Source: Osmia lignaria lignaria
Taxonomy: Eukaryota; Arthropoda; Insecta; Hymenoptera; Megachilidae
Assembly (NCBI RefSeq): GCF_051020975.1
Contig: NC_135036.1
Span: forward strand, 4,712,001-4,776,000
Direction: 5' to 3'
DNA: 64,000 nucleotides
Shown here: positions 35,726 to 47,919 of the stretch, piece by piece
How positions within the stretch are numbered: the first letter of the stretch is position 1
Layout: every line of letters begins with the position of its first letter
Program-made: the position numbers and the translations under genes
Notes under the pieces: model-generated
The model's input: only the letters and a program-made list of their open reading frames with translations
The model's database searches: none
Told to the model about the DNA's origin: nothing

Positions 35726-35931
35726 TTAACCCTCTGACGGCGGACCATGGAGAGAGACATAATTGTAATGCAATTTTGTATTTCATATCTCTGAATTTTG
35801 ACACCGTTCTTTTGAAAATCATTCTTCCAACATATGAAATCCTTTTGTTTAAAAATTATATTTGTATTTATTTTGGTATATTTAGTAAGTTTGAGTCACG
35901 ATTGACCTAGGTTCTGCTGTTTAAGGGTTAA
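35726..35931. mobile_element. piggyBac-like MITE (CCATGGTCCGCCG family), intact TTAA ends
   Basis: The best-preserved copy of its family: TTAACCCTCTGACGGCGGAC on the left, and TTAACCCTTAAACAGCAGAA when the right end is reverse-complemented, with perfect TTAA at both edges. It is 206 bp, in the orientation opposite to the 12076 copy. The subterminal GAGTCACGATTGACC block is conserved in family members. Confidence 0.75.
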
Positions 35932-36640
35932 CTCTTAACTGATATGGTAAATTACAAATACTATTTGTACAATTGCAAAAATGTTTAATTAATTCTAATG
36001 GAATATTTCAATTTTTTCTAATTCCAACAAATAATTTTCTTCAGTACCTAATTCTACTATTAAGATATTTAGTCTCATCTGTTACTTGACTATATAGAAT
36101 ACTCCAAAACTCCACTGTAGTAATTAAGGATTAAACAGGAAGGCTATCATACTGTGTAGTGTACACTTGAGTGCAATGTAGACTTCTGTTTGTTAAGGGG
36201 GGATGTAGAGGGAGGACACTTCCATCCCTTGCTTTCGGTCTTACCTAATTCCAGGTTGAACCTAGGAAGAGCCTACAGAGTCTAACCCAGATCCCTCTAT
36301 CTTCTTAGGTGAAGAACATAGATGACTAACATGAGTGATAGAATAGTTCTTCCTGAGTGTACATCTGCTTACTGTCAAGATAAAAACAATGTTTTCGGTA
36401 AGAACGAAAGTCAAGACGTAAGCTCGCTTGAAATTGGAACAACTCCCTGGAGAATAGGGAATCACATACGTGTAGTAAGCCTGGCAGCGATGCCACCAAC
36501 ATTCAACAGTAAGGCTGTCTAATAGTTTTGCGCTTTAGATGCGGAACAGTTACAGTGAGGTAGGATGGATTTATAGAAATAACGCCTGAAGACCTATGAA
36601 AATATTAATAGGGTTCTCCCTTTTGTAGAAAATATGGGAA
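35932..36640. other. Unassigned interval
   Basis: AT-rich to 36170, then moderate GC with short ORFs of no known family. It ends in the left target duplication of the next element. Confidence 0.4.
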
Positions 36641-36914
36641 CAGTGCCGGTTTTAGCAATATTGGCACCCTGGGCAAGATTATTGTGGCGCCCATTCTGGG
36701 GCTGAAAATTTAAAAAAAAAAGACAAGGTAATAATATGAAACGATGAATCTGTAGTTAGATTGTAAAAATTGGTAAACTACATAGCAGCTTTACTAATTT
36801 AAACGGATATAAATGAATAAATGCATACGAAACGCTGCGGCGCCCCCTACAGATAGCGCCCTAGACGATTGCCCGAGCGCCCCCCCCCCCCCCCCCCCCC
36901 CAACGCTGGCACTA
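36641..36914. mobile_element. hAT-like MITE (CAGTGCCGG family) with 22-C run
   Basis: Left TIR CAGTGCCGGTTTTAGCA; right TIR, reverse-complemented, TAGTGCCAGCGTTGG. Subterminal GGCACCCTGGGCAA on the left mirrors GGCGCTCGGGCAA on the right. The flanking 8-mers are TATGGGAA (36633-36640) and TGTGGGAA (36915-36922), 7 of 8. The right side carries a run of 22 C (36880-36901), likely length-variable. Non-coding and non-autonomous. Confidence 0.75.
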
Positions 36915-38094
36915 TGTGGGAATACCACCTGACTGGGATTAACAATGATTTATACAAATATTAATTAATTCCATAAGTCAGTAATACAAGTATTTTTCTC
37001 TTCTCAAAAAATAGAATCGAGAATTATTTTTAATAAATTTCAATAATTTCTTCTACACTGAGATTACACAAATATAGAAATTGCCGAAGCCCTTCTTCTC
37101 AAATATGAATCTGCTCACAAAACAATTTATTTACAATAATCAAAATCCCGATGTACAGTACTGATTAACCCTTTCTAATAAAGTTAGAAATTATTGGAAG
37201 TGTAATTATTATTCTAATTGTCACTGTTGGGATAATCGTTATACCTGGTTGATTTTTTAAATATATTTAAACAATCGTAAGAGCTGGAGTGACACGTGTC
37301 GCTTCCAAATTTTTAAAATTGCATTTCAGTCGCTCGTGAAAAGTATTTTCAATTCAGAAAACAATTCCCACGAGAGATCAGTGGTACTCAATGTCAGTGG
37401 CCGCTTGACGAGATAATGGATGAAAAAATCGTTGGAAACAATCATTATTTTTAATTAAAAAGTAAAGCACCCAATATTTGCCCGATGGATACCTATACTG
37501 CTCGGTTTCCGAGCCTTTCTCTTATCTTCCTGTTGCATGCGTATGCTCGTTACGTTCGCTAATAATTTCAGGGCAATCGGTTTTTATGGCTCGTTTAATC
37601 TTTCGTTATGTCCATCCGCAATTGGGTACGCGTGCATTCAGTATTCAACGATCTGAAAAGGATAGTCTGTGCCTATACGGAGTCAATTTGAATGCAACCT
37701 GAAAAATTGCAACGCACATTTTCACTGCTCTCATTTATTTCAATAATTTTAACCTGTTCGGTAAGATCGTCGACTTCAGTCAGTGGTCATTAGCGCCTCG
37801 ATTATAGCTAACTGTTCGTTTTTATTTATGATGTGTTTAAAATAAACATGAACTTGCAAAAGTGTTTTAGCTTTCGTTGTTTATAACAAAAAACGATATA
37901 AGAAAAATGATCTCGAGATTCTTTTTTTACATCTTAAGCCTCATTTCTCTTCTCTAACAAATCATTGAACATAGTTTTTCAAGAAGGACTTCGGCAATTT
38001 GTATATTTGTGTAATTTTAATATAGAAGAAATTATTGAAATTTATTAAAAATAATTCTCAATTCTGTTTGTAGATAGGCAAGATAGACAATGTA
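36915..38094. other. Unassigned interval
   Basis: AT-rich with a small GC-richer segment at 37480-37700. No gene is recognised. Confidence 0.4.
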
Positions 38095-38178
38095 AAATTT
38101 TAAAAATGAAAATAATATGAAATACAAGATTAAATTAAAATTGGGGCTTTCTCCATGGTCCGCCATTCCAAAGGCTAA
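38095..38178. mobile_element. Half of a CCATGGTCCGCCG-family MITE
   Basis: Only the right part is recognisable: GGGGCTTTCTCCATGGTCCG, then CCATTCCAAAGGCTAA, a decayed TTAA end. The left end is not found. Confidence 0.5.
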
Positions 38179-38899
38179 TGAAATTAGTATTATTAAAATA
38201 ATAGTGTCTATGTTTATGCTAATGAGAGTGTATGTAAGTACTTAATTACTCTATAGAATCGTTGATATATTATTATTACAATTATACAGCTATAGTCTGA
38301 TAGTTTTTATATGCTATTTAGTGAAAGTAGTTGTACTCCAATTATTGAGACCATTGATATTTTATTACATCTATAATGTAACTCTCTTACCCTATGTACC
38401 TCTTGGTCGTCTATAAAAACTCATCAAAGAAGTTAAGTTTGCTTATAGTTGAAATCAAATTTAAGAATAGTGGATAATTTTAACAGAGAAAAATAATAAA
38501 TGTCTTAAATCAGTTATTGTAAGAGACATCGGGGACGTTACCAACAAGCAGGATCTCAATTTCAATATTTAAAATAAAAGAAATGGTATGAAAATGACGA
38601 AGAGTGAAGCTCTTATCTCTGCTGTGACACACACAAGGGGTATAAATCTGACGGAGTAACCTCCACGTGGTACACTTTAGGTATAACGCTAATGCAGGCG
38701 GTACTTAAACTTTGAAGACTCATAACTCGGGGGGTTCTTCTCGAAAAAGAGTTCCCCACCAGTGTTTTCAGAATGTCTCCACTTCGCTCACATAAATATG
38801 TAATAAAAAGTAACGATTTCCTTTTCTAATTTTTATGTTGTCTTTGATGGGCTTATCTGGTTGTGACTTACTTGAAAAAAATAACAAAGAGCAAAACTG
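38179..38899. other. Unassigned interval upstream of mariner relic
   Basis: AT-rich to 38520, then of mixed composition. It may include the remains of the mariner 5' end, but I could not identify its TIR. Confidence 0.35.
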
Positions 38900-39747
38900 C
38901 CGAAAAATTTGAGGTGTGTACGAATTAACATGCAAAAAGTGATTCCGAAAATTTAGACAGAAATTTAATGCTAAAGATGGAGAGCGTCTAGCTCTGGAAG
39001 ACCTGTCACCACAGAGGTGGATAAAATGAAGGTTTTGATTGATAGCGATCGTCATTTGACAACACGTTAGATTGCTCAAGCATTAAACATTAGCGCTATC
39101 ACTGTTTCGCGGCATTTACGTAAGCTTAGAATAATTAGCAAGCTTGATACCTGGGTGCCGTACCAATTAAGCGAGAAGAATTTAATGAACCGAATTTCTG
39201 CCTAAGACATGTTGCTTAAACATTAAAATAACAACTCTTTTCTCAAAGGACTAGTCACTGGAGACGAGAAATGGATAGTTTAGAATACTGTAACCGTAAA
39301 AAATCGTGGTCACAGCGGAGTGAGACGATACAGAAAGTGCAAAAGCAGAAATGCATGCCAGGAAAGGCATGCTATTATGAACTTCTACCACCAAACGAAA
39401 ACATTGATTTTACTGCTCATAATTGCGTAAACTTAAAGAAGCAATCGATGAGAAGAGGCCATAATTAATCAAAAATAGAAAAGACACTGTGTTTCTTCAC
39501 AAGATTCTTAAGTCTCGGAAGAAATGATTGGACCTAGGCTGGGATGTTTATAGTCCACATATGGCACCTACGGACTATCATTTATTATTACAGAACTTCC
39601 TTAATAGTATAAAATTACAAAATTTTCACTCTTGCTTAAATCATTTAAATCAGTTCTCCTCTGACAAGCTGCATTCTACAGAAGAGGAATCTTTCAACGA
39701 CCAGAAAGGTGGAAAAAGATCATTAACCAAAATGGATCCTGTATAAT
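38900..39747 (+). pseudogene. mariner-family transposase pseudogene
   Basis: Read across several frames, this segment gives mariner transposase blocks in the right order: a helix-turn-helix part (SGRPVTTEVDKMKVLIDSD from about 38993, then SRHLRKLRI), a WVPYQL linker motif, the first catalytic block VTGDEKWI with its Asp codon at 39263-39265, an ELLPPNE-like block, and the third block MAPTDYHLL with its Asp codon at 39573-39575. The second catalytic block is destroyed: a short deletion near 39505 removes the usual HQDNARPH segment, leaving HKILK. Several stops and frameshifts interrupt the frame. The N-terminal region is shortened and no TIRs were found. It cannot encode an active enzyme. Confidence 0.9.
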
Positions 39748-40219
39748 TGATTAAGCTTAATGTTGTAATTTAAAAATGTTGGAAACCCTATAGTAACGTA
39801 GAATAAACGTTATTGTGCCCAGCTTCATTTCTCTGGTGTTATATAAATGGTAATATAAATCACACTGGCTTCAAATCAGTGTACCGAATTGTGTTTATAG
39901 GATAGCTCTAGCAAGAAGTGTCATCTGATCTTTTCTTTTGATCCTGGTGCCTTATGCCCCTTAAGATACCAGTCGCTCTGTAGCCCTTGATGAATAAAGA
40001 CCCATCAAAACGAATACAGTATTATTTAATTAAAAATATTCCATAATATCCAACAAAAAAAAATAGTGGTTTTAAAGATATTTAAAAAGCGACACGAATA
40101 TATGTTACCACCTATTAGTAACTCGTTGGATTAGATCAGATGAAGAATTAATTTCACCCAATTTCATATCGAATCTAAAAATCCAAATGACCAGTTGAAA
40201 ACGATTTCCCGTCCAAAGA
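39748..40219. other. AT-rich stretch downstream of mariner relic
   Basis: No mariner 3' TIR could be recognised here. No gene seen. Confidence 0.4.
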
Positions 40220-41460
40220 AATTTTTCAAAGGACATCTTTAATTAGACACCGAGCAGGGAGGGACGAGTGTGTTGAAACAAAGTAAAACGACGGCTCCTC
40301 GAGGCGGAGAAGAAACGACGGAGGTGCTCGATGCAAATAATCGTCCTCGGTGTCTCGTGAGACGTGTTTCCATAGCTGCCAGGTGATTAATCGGCCTCAC
40401 ACGGCCGACTACCTTATACTTCGGCCAACTTGTATATCGGCGCGAAGAAAACAGGACCGACGAGACAGACGGGTGATTATTTTGCGAAGATCGCTCCGTC
40501 ATCGCAGATGGCGGCACCTCTGATCTGCCTTCGGTCCAGAGGCTCGCGGGCTTCCCATAATCACCTACGATCCCCACTCGCGCCAGAAGCGATCGTACCG
40601 CCACGAAAATAGAAAGAAAGGTTGGTAGACCGGGTCGAGAAGATGGAAGGAGAAGTAACGTCGTCTGGAATCCGCGGCCTCCGTCGTGCTCCGGCAAGGT
40701 CGCAAATTCTTTTGCTCCTTTCTTCGCCACGTCCTTCGTCCCCGTTTTCCTTCCTTCTCTTCCTACCCCAACGTGATCGCTGACCGTCCTCGTCGTTCTC
40801 CATCTGCCCCTTTTACCGGGGCGTCGTCGTTTCCTCGGGATTTATTGCTGTAATTGAATGGAAAAACTTCTTTTTTTTTTCTTCTTCTTCTTCTTCACTT
40901 CGCTCGATTGAATCGCGTCGCGTCGACATTTTATTACGACGATAATTGGTATTATCGGCCGCGTAATAACGCCGTGCGAGAAACTGTCAAAGACCCGTCT
41001 CACGAGTTTTTCGAGCAGCCTTTTAACGAAATTTATAGATTACTTCGCGTTTTTCTTTCACCCGACGAATTATCATTCTATTTTTTCCTTTTTCATCTCA
41101 CTCGCGATAGTCGATCGCGATTGCTTTCGGGAAAGAATTTTCAAAAGGTTTTTGGTTAATTGGACGTTTAACGGTAGTTGGTGCGCGTTTAGGTAAGAGG
41201 AATACCAAAAATTTCGTTCGTCTGCGTCAACAGGCATTTGACCTTGTCCTTGTTCCTTTCTTTTTTTCACGCTACCGACTTCTTATTATTCCTCCTCGAC
41301 ACCTCGTCTGCGGTAACGACCTTCTTTTTCGTCTTCGATATTTGTTTGTTGGACGTCCTTTCTACTCGAAATCCTATTCTTCTGTTCATGCAGAAGACCT
41401 TCTTTCTTTCTCTTTATTTTATCCTGCCTACGATTAGTTTTACCTTTTTCTTTAAAGAAA
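40220..41460. other. GC-rich island, pyrimidine-rich in parts
   Basis: GC-rich at 40240-40860, then C/T-rich on the plus strand around 40870-40890 and 41240-41460. The longest frame (minus strand, 40239-40730) opens with GTG, not ATG, and has no recognisable domain. A CGCGTCGCGTCG repeat lies at 40913. Possible regulatory island. Confidence 0.3.
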
Positions 41461-41512
41461 AAAAGAAACGTGGACCAAAATAGAGGCTGTAGATATTGTT
41501 GCTATTTTTCTT

Positions 41513-41698
41513 TTGATTCTTGGACCGCGGACCATGGAGAGAGCCCCAAAACAAGGAACTATGGAGAACCCACAAGTCGGCGGACCATGGAGAAAGCCCT
41601 AATTTTATTTTCTAAATTTTACACTGATCCTTTGAAAATTATTGTTCCAATGTAAATTTGGATTACGATTAACCCAGGCTCCACTGTTCAAGGATTAA
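41513..41698. mobile_element. CCATGGTCCGCCG-family MITE with duplicated end
   Basis: Reverse orientation. The right end is CCCAGGCTCCACTGTTCAAG followed by GATTAA. The left end has TTGATTCTTGGACCGCGGAC, then, about 55 bp later, a second GGCGGACCATGGAGAAAGCC, so the left terminal segment is duplicated within the element. Confidence 0.6.
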
Positions 41699-42009
41699 TA
41701 TTTTCATTTCTTCTTCCATAATTTTCACTGAAATTGTATTATTCATTAAATTTTTATTTTTCCCCGATTTGTCACCTTCGAAATTCTTTACGTTCAAACA
41801 AAATCCGAAAGTTTGATGTGCATATGACAGCCAATAAATAAATGACACGTAGCATCGATCATCGAACAAAGAAATCAGTATTCTACCTCCAGTACAGGAG
41901 TCGAAACGGATTCAGGCACCGCCATCCAGCTGTCAGTCATTTTTCTTCTTTCTATTCTGCAAATATTAATGTCCACCGCTGCAAAGCTTTGATTTCGCTA
42001 TCGCGTTAA

Positions 42010-42780
42010 CAAAATGAATGATCGTTATGAATTGGAACATTCTTTCGATTAGACAAAGGAATTCAAAAACGTGCCCCCCTCCTCCTCGTTCATTAAACAA
42101 ACGATCGAACGGTTCTCGATACAAAAGGCCGGTCCCCTATCTCCAGATCTTTTCATTCTCACTAGGAAGACGAATGATACGAGGGTCAAGTGGGAAAGGC
42201 TTTCGTTCATCGGCGCAAGAAAAGCCGAGGACCAAGTTTCCGGTCGAGATCCTCCGAGTTGGTGACGACAGAGAAAAAAAAAAAACCTAGCGAAGATGAA
42301 AGCTCCAGTGAAGTAAGGAAAGTCCGATGAGGTAGAGAAGGAGGTCAGTTAACGAGTCTCTTCTGGAAATAGGAGCAAATGCGCTCCTCAGCTCGCGACT
42401 CGGTCGTTCTCCACGTGCAATACCAACTTTGATTGCCAATCATACCTCACCGCGGCAAGAAAGTTATTACCTATCCACTTTGGCCCAGGCTCCTCTTCAT
42501 CCTTCTTTTACTCTTCCGCCTTTCTCTGATCCCCCTCCCCCTTTTCAGGCTCCTCTCGGAGGAAAAATGCGGAGGCTCGTTGAGAAGTTTGCAAAAATAT
42601 TGGTCCGGCACACCTACTTATCCCTTCTCTGACAGTTATTTCAACACCTGCTCTTCGACCGCCTCTTTAAATCTCCGCTCCTCTGCCAAATGATTCTACG
42701 ATCGTTGCACATGGCCCGATCGGCTCGGCTTTTAATCGTCTGTCGAACGTTAGCTTTATCGTTCGATTATAGGATGTTCC
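42010..42780. other. GC-richer island
   Basis: Mixed GC-richer sequence with a purine run near 42275-42330 and a C/T-rich part at 42480-42560. Overlapping ORFs are not recognisable. Confidence 0.25.
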
Positions 42781-42930
42781 GAAACTGCTGGTGTGAGGGG
42801 GGAAATATAATTATAGAATTTGGAAATCTTATGGCTGTAACAGGTTGGCTAAACTTTACTATCGACTTTTCTATAATTTTTAATATTTAGAATCCAAAAA
42901 TGTTAGTCTTATCTTTAAGAATCCAGCGGT

Positions 42931-43225
42931 GATTGGCGTGATTAGATAGAAGTCAGGATGGGCTTAGCTTCTTCAAAATCTGAACTGACCTGTTTCCCAA
43001 AATATGGACCTTCATCATTCCAAATTTCCAGAATTTCAGAACTTCTGAATTCCATAATTTCAAAATATCATAGTTCTAAAATTCCAAATCTTGAAATGTT
43101 CAAATTTTCAAAATTACAAATCTTCACCATTTTAGAATTTCAAAATTACTATCTTCAAATGTTCAGAATTTCAAAATTACAAATCTTCAAAATATCAGAA
43201 TTCCAAAATTTTTAAATTACTAACG
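42931..43225. mobile_element. GAATTTT-family MITE, reverse orientation
   Basis: It begins GATTGGCGTGATTAGATAG, a near match to the family terminus, followed by the conserved GATGGGCTTAGC and CTGACCTG blocks and a long run of AATTTCAAAATTACAAATC motifs to 43218. The far end is lost. Confidence 0.5.
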
Positions 43226-43239
43226 AACCTAACCTACCA

Positions 43240-43685
43240 TAAAAGTAGGCCCAAGTACATATGTAACACAGCGTTTTCAGTTTATTCTGCAGATTACTAT
43301 GGCGCCATATTGACTTTTATCCATGATTCCTTCAATTAATGCAGTTGTTACACTAATAGAAATGTGTGAGTGGCCTCCATTGCGACAGAATAACTCAAAT
43401 GTCTATCTAGATGTGCTTTGCACATGTTAGATTATGTTAGGTTAGTTTTATTGACACCATTTTGATGCTCACCGCCGCGGACCAATGAGATTATAGATAG
43501 AATTCAATATGGCGTCAAACTAACCTGTAAAATACACTAAGAGCGCTCACTTTTGCATACGCGTAACTTTTCAGTCACTGGATTGCTAAAATTTGAAATG
43601 ACATTTTTAGATTCTGTGTATTAAAAATTATTAAGTGACAGACAAAGAAATCAGTGATTTTATATCTGCTAAAGTAAAGTTTAAC
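43240..43685. mobile_element. Foldback-type repeat, best two-armed copy
   Basis: The left arm contains GCGCCATATTGACTTTTATC and the right arm AATTCAATATGGCGTCAAAC, reverse complements of each other over more than 40 bp with mismatches. Outside these, AGCGTTTTCAGTTTATTCTG on the left pairs with AATACACTAAGAGCGCTCAC on the right. The middle holds TGTTAGATTATGTTAGGTTAG. The right edge carries CTAAAGTAAAGTTTAAC, the outer motif seen in the 53268 copy. Edges are approximate. Confidence 0.65.
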
Positions 43686-46191
43686 AAACTGCTACACTGA
43701 TAGTTACAATAATTATGCTTTCAATTATATTTGAGTTATTAAAATTGTTTATATCTTACAAAATTGTGTATTATTTGAATAATATTCGAATAAAAATTAG
43801 TATTTATTATTTATTATTCATTGAATAAATTGTTATTCGAAACTGATTCGTTTCTAATCTCTAATGTCTCTTCTATCTTGTCAATTATGTTTTATATTGG
43901 AAAGACAATTGAAAGCTTTAATAGCAGTATTTTTGTAAAATTATTTTTTATTTTTATGAGTGCTTTTATAAAAAGAAAGTTTGATTTATCTTAATTTCAA
44001 TAAAATACCTGAATAATTTTTATAAATTAAAATATCTAAAAGCCATCATTTTTTCCAGTTTAGTTATTCTACTGTTAAATGATTTTGTATTTCATAAACT
44101 TTGGGTATGAAAACTTGAATTGAATTGCCTTTAAAATTTATTTCAATATAAGGATTTACCGTTTGAAGAGATCTAAAAGTGCGCTTGGTATATCATGAAT
44201 TTTTATTATGGAGATTTTATATTTCTTCCATTTACGTGAATATACCACGTGTGTGTATGTATATCCACTAATTGGCACTTGATCATAGTACCTTTGAGGT
44301 GGTGGTTTAACGACCAGTTTTCATGAAATTTTAACTCCCTTGCGCGTAAAGCATCATCTGGCAGTGTTCGTTTAATATGTATTTCTTTTTCAGTTTGTTC
44401 TATAGGCATAGCATTTTATAAAAACTTGAATGGTTTCAAAAGACTTTTATAATCCCTTATCGTGACATGGGACACGTTTGATTGATTATAATGAATTATG
44501 CATTGTAATTAAGTACTAGGGACGATGTGGTGGTCGATATCCAGTAAATTTTGAACCATGAGAACTTTCACTATATTAATATTAAAATCAGTTTTTAAAT
44601 ACTATATTAATATTACATATTTAGAATATAGTATTACATATTTACAGAAATTACACATTCTTATTACATATTTTATTTTTAAAAAATGATATAAATTTTT
44701 ATTTTTTATTTTTTATTTCATTAAACCACATTGAGTGATGTTTTGCATTATGTAATTATAATACATAATATACATAAGGATTTTAAAATTAAAATTAAAA
44801 TTAAAATTAAAATTAGGGCTCTATCCATAGTCCATCTACATCTTATTCTGTAGCACTATGTATTTTATCACAAGATGCAATAAGAAATTGAATTATTTAA
44901 GTTTTGTACACAGTTATATACATTTAGTTGTTACTTAATATTTAAGCACACTATACCTGCTCTTCAATTTGTCTAGGAAGAGTAATTAAAGAACTTTCTA
45001 GTCCTATTGACGTTTCATTTAAAAAACCGACTGATATCGTATTCCTATCGACTTTTCCATAATAACTTCAATTAGAAACTTTGCCGTTTGTTGCTGCAGA
45101 AATGATAGGGTGAGTTATATCGCCGCAGGCACCTCTGGGATTACAAATGGTATCTTTTCATGTAAAATGAAAGAAACGAGGCCTCTTAGGAATGTATAAA
45201 TATTTAAGACGTTCCATACAATTGTGCCGAGTTATAGCTCTGAAATAATTGAAGGAGGGAAGTAACATTCAATTATTTTTAATATTTTATACTTTTCTCA
45301 AATTGCTCTTCCTATAGATGCCTTAGTGCCGCGGTATAGCGGCAAAAGAGATGATTTCACGTGAAAAAGTAATTCGAAAACATTCTTTTTATATTCAATT
45401 TTCATTCTGAGAAAATTCAATTTGAAAATTTTTCCAAGTATTTGGAAGAAAATTTATTTATGGCAAAGAAGATAACAATTTTAAATAACAGTTTAAAAAT
45501 ATAATGTATGTTTATTTAGATAAAATTTCGTATTTTTGTTTTTATGATTCAATGAAGTTTATCACTGTTTTTATTAAAAATATTGGCATATGAAAAATTA
45601 TTGATTTAAAACCTAATTACATTGATTGCTTGTTTAACAGTACTTCGGTTAATTTTACTTTTCATCTGTGATATTTTCTTGAATTAAAATTTCAAGATTA
45701 TAATTTTTGTTATTCAATTTTCTGCTTCCTTTAAATCAGTAACTGGAGATGAAATCTCGTTCATTTATTGAACACTATTTTTTCATTTGTACGTGAATTT
45801 AATTAGACTGAAGATTACATCTTATTAATTTTTTGAGCCCAACAAATGCAATTTTTAATTTCATAATTAAATTTCATTACAAAGTGGTATCCAAAAACTG
45901 AAATACCCAGGCTTAAAAATTTAATTATTCAATGAATTCAAAAGCTTATAATTAATCAATTTACAATTTTCTTTCACATATAAATTATTAAATTTAATCC
46001 GTTTAATTGAAAGACAGTCAATGATGTACTAAATCTACATTTAATATTGTCCACTAATAATTATCCAATTTCCAAGATCTTCTATTTTAAAATGATAAAA
46101 GAATTTTCAATTCATTATGCTATGAGAAATTTGGAATTTTTGAATGTCACATTTTTTTCAAACATCTTATATTTAACGCAAAAACATAGAA
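43686..46191. other. AT-rich stretch with one MITE fragment
   Basis: Very AT-rich. At 44788-44815 is an (AAAATT)n run, leading into GGGCTCTATCCATAGTCCAT, a fragment of the CCATGGTCCGCCG MITE family. At 45105-45370 is a GC-richer patch with a partial inverted repeat (ATATCGCCGCAGGCAC and GTGCCGCGGTATAGCGGC) that I could not classify. No gene. Confidence 0.4.
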
Positions 46192-46193
46192 TA

Positions 46194-46406
46194 CAGTAGA
46201 CTTTCGTTATATCCCCTCGGAGGGGGCTGTAGCCAGCTGTGGGGGTGGAAAATTTATCAATCTTCCAAATTTTCAGTTGGAGGGGTAAAGGAAGATGAAA
46301 ATGTATAATTTTCGCAGGCTGTGATGCTACAAAAGTGACACTGGTATGCTTGAAAATTTGTATGGCAAACAGATTGTTCACGTGGCAATATAACGACAGT
46401 CTACTG
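46194..46406. mobile_element. TA-flanked MITE, TCGTTATATTGC family, best copy
   Basis: Left TIR CAGTAGACTTTCGTTATATC; right TIR, reverse-complemented, CAGTAGACTGTCGTTATATT. Both are flanked by TA (46192-46193 and 46407-46408). It is 213 bp and non-coding. This copy defines the ends for the relatives at 20167, 22366 and 50385. TA target and CAGT ends suggest the Tc1/mariner/pogo group. Confidence 0.8.
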
Positions 46407-46408
46407 TA

Positions 46409-47919
46409 TTACAATTTTTATTTTTTATTTTGAAAATCTCGTAATATGGGTATTAAATATTGAATTTAATTTTCTTGAGAAGTCATTTTACACCATAACG
46501 ACTTGATTCGATTAATCTGCTAATTGTTTTCCAATGCTGTAAACTTCTCTGACAAGCATAGGCGATACCTTGTTTTATGAAGCAATTCATTTGCATGAAA
46601 ATGTATTGCAATCAGCGCACCGATGTAAAAGCTTCGTAACATACATATGTGATACATACGTGAATATGGATTTTGTAATAAATGATGTTTTATTACAAGT
46701 TACGTATTTCATGCAATATCAATATTGTAACGGGGGTTTTAATTGATCCCGTGATATTGAGCTCTCTTAACATCGGATATAGAGGATTTCATGAAACGCG
46801 ATTGCAATTTTAGCAACGACTTTCGTAGGTAATTATTAATTGCTTCGATCGCAAATACGCTATTAAATAATTCATAACTCTCTTAAGAAATAATTTAGAA
46901 AATTATTCGAAGTTGTATTATTATATTTTGATAATTATTACTTTCATATGATAAAAAGTATCTCTCTTCTTTTTAACAACATGTATACAATTGCATTATT
47001 AATGTTTTGTATAAAAACATTTAAATAATAGAATAAAATATAGAATCAATAAAACAATATTTATTTTCGAAACCAATATTAGTGGTGAATCGATAATGAA
47101 CACAGTTGAATGGAAAATAATAATAATAATGAAAAATTATTTTTCAACAATTGTTTACGAATACATTGTTTACGAATAAAACTGCAATTCGCAAAATAAG
47201 CCATTCGATAACAAGCTGGTGTTTCGACCATTAACCTGCTCCACGTTCCACGACGATCAATACCGGATGTCCATTAAAACACAACAGGAAGGGAAAAAAA
47301 GAGAATCGGCGCATTGTAGCGGAGTGTTGTTGTTGAAGGGTTAAAACGCGATCAAATAGATAGATTCAAGGTAGAAATGCCAGGGAGATTGAGCGAAAGG
47401 TAAACGAACCCCGCTGACGAGGAATTGGATTGGACATTCCCGTTTTCCGTTCGCCGCCATTTCCGGCGACGCCGTGGCCTCTACAAATTCCAGGACTTTT
47501 TACGGATGCTGGTTGGAACGAGATTTCCCTCCGCGTTCACCTGGCCTACGGTCAAGTGACCACTGTGATTTTTCATTCCGACACGGTGGCCGACTGAGCT
47601 TCCAGGAGCTGTCGTGAGAAGAGGGACGAAGACACTGACAAGGGGAGAGGTTTGTCTACGTTGCCGGAGGAATAGATTTTTAAACAACAAGAATTCGGCT
47701 TTCCATGATATTTTAAAGAATAGTTGGAAACTGTCAATTATGGACTTTTGCATAAATGTACAAAAGGGTTATAATAGAGGAAGAGTAACATGTTTGAAAT
47801 ATCACTTTGTTTAAGATGAATAAAATATTATAGCAGAGGAGGAGGATAAATAAAATTATATAATATAATAAGGAAGCTAATAAATTTTTATATTTAAAGT
47901 TTTATATTTAAAGTCCTAC
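46409..47919. other. Unassigned interval with GC-richer island
   Basis: AT-rich to 47200. Positions 47220-47680 are GC-richer and include TTCGCCGCCATTTCC near 47449, which contains the core bound by YY1/Pho-type factors in animals. The binding inference is weak. No gene is recognised. Confidence 0.3.

Noticed and set aside
40239..40730. 163-codon minus-strand open frame, the longest in the window
   Set aside because: It opens with GTG rather than ATG, lies in a GC-rich island where stops are rarer, and shows no recognisable domain.
47232..47346. TTAA-flanked MITE between TTAACCTGCTCC and GAAGGGTTAA
   Set aside because: Beyond the first few bases the two ends do not match, so the pairing may be chance.
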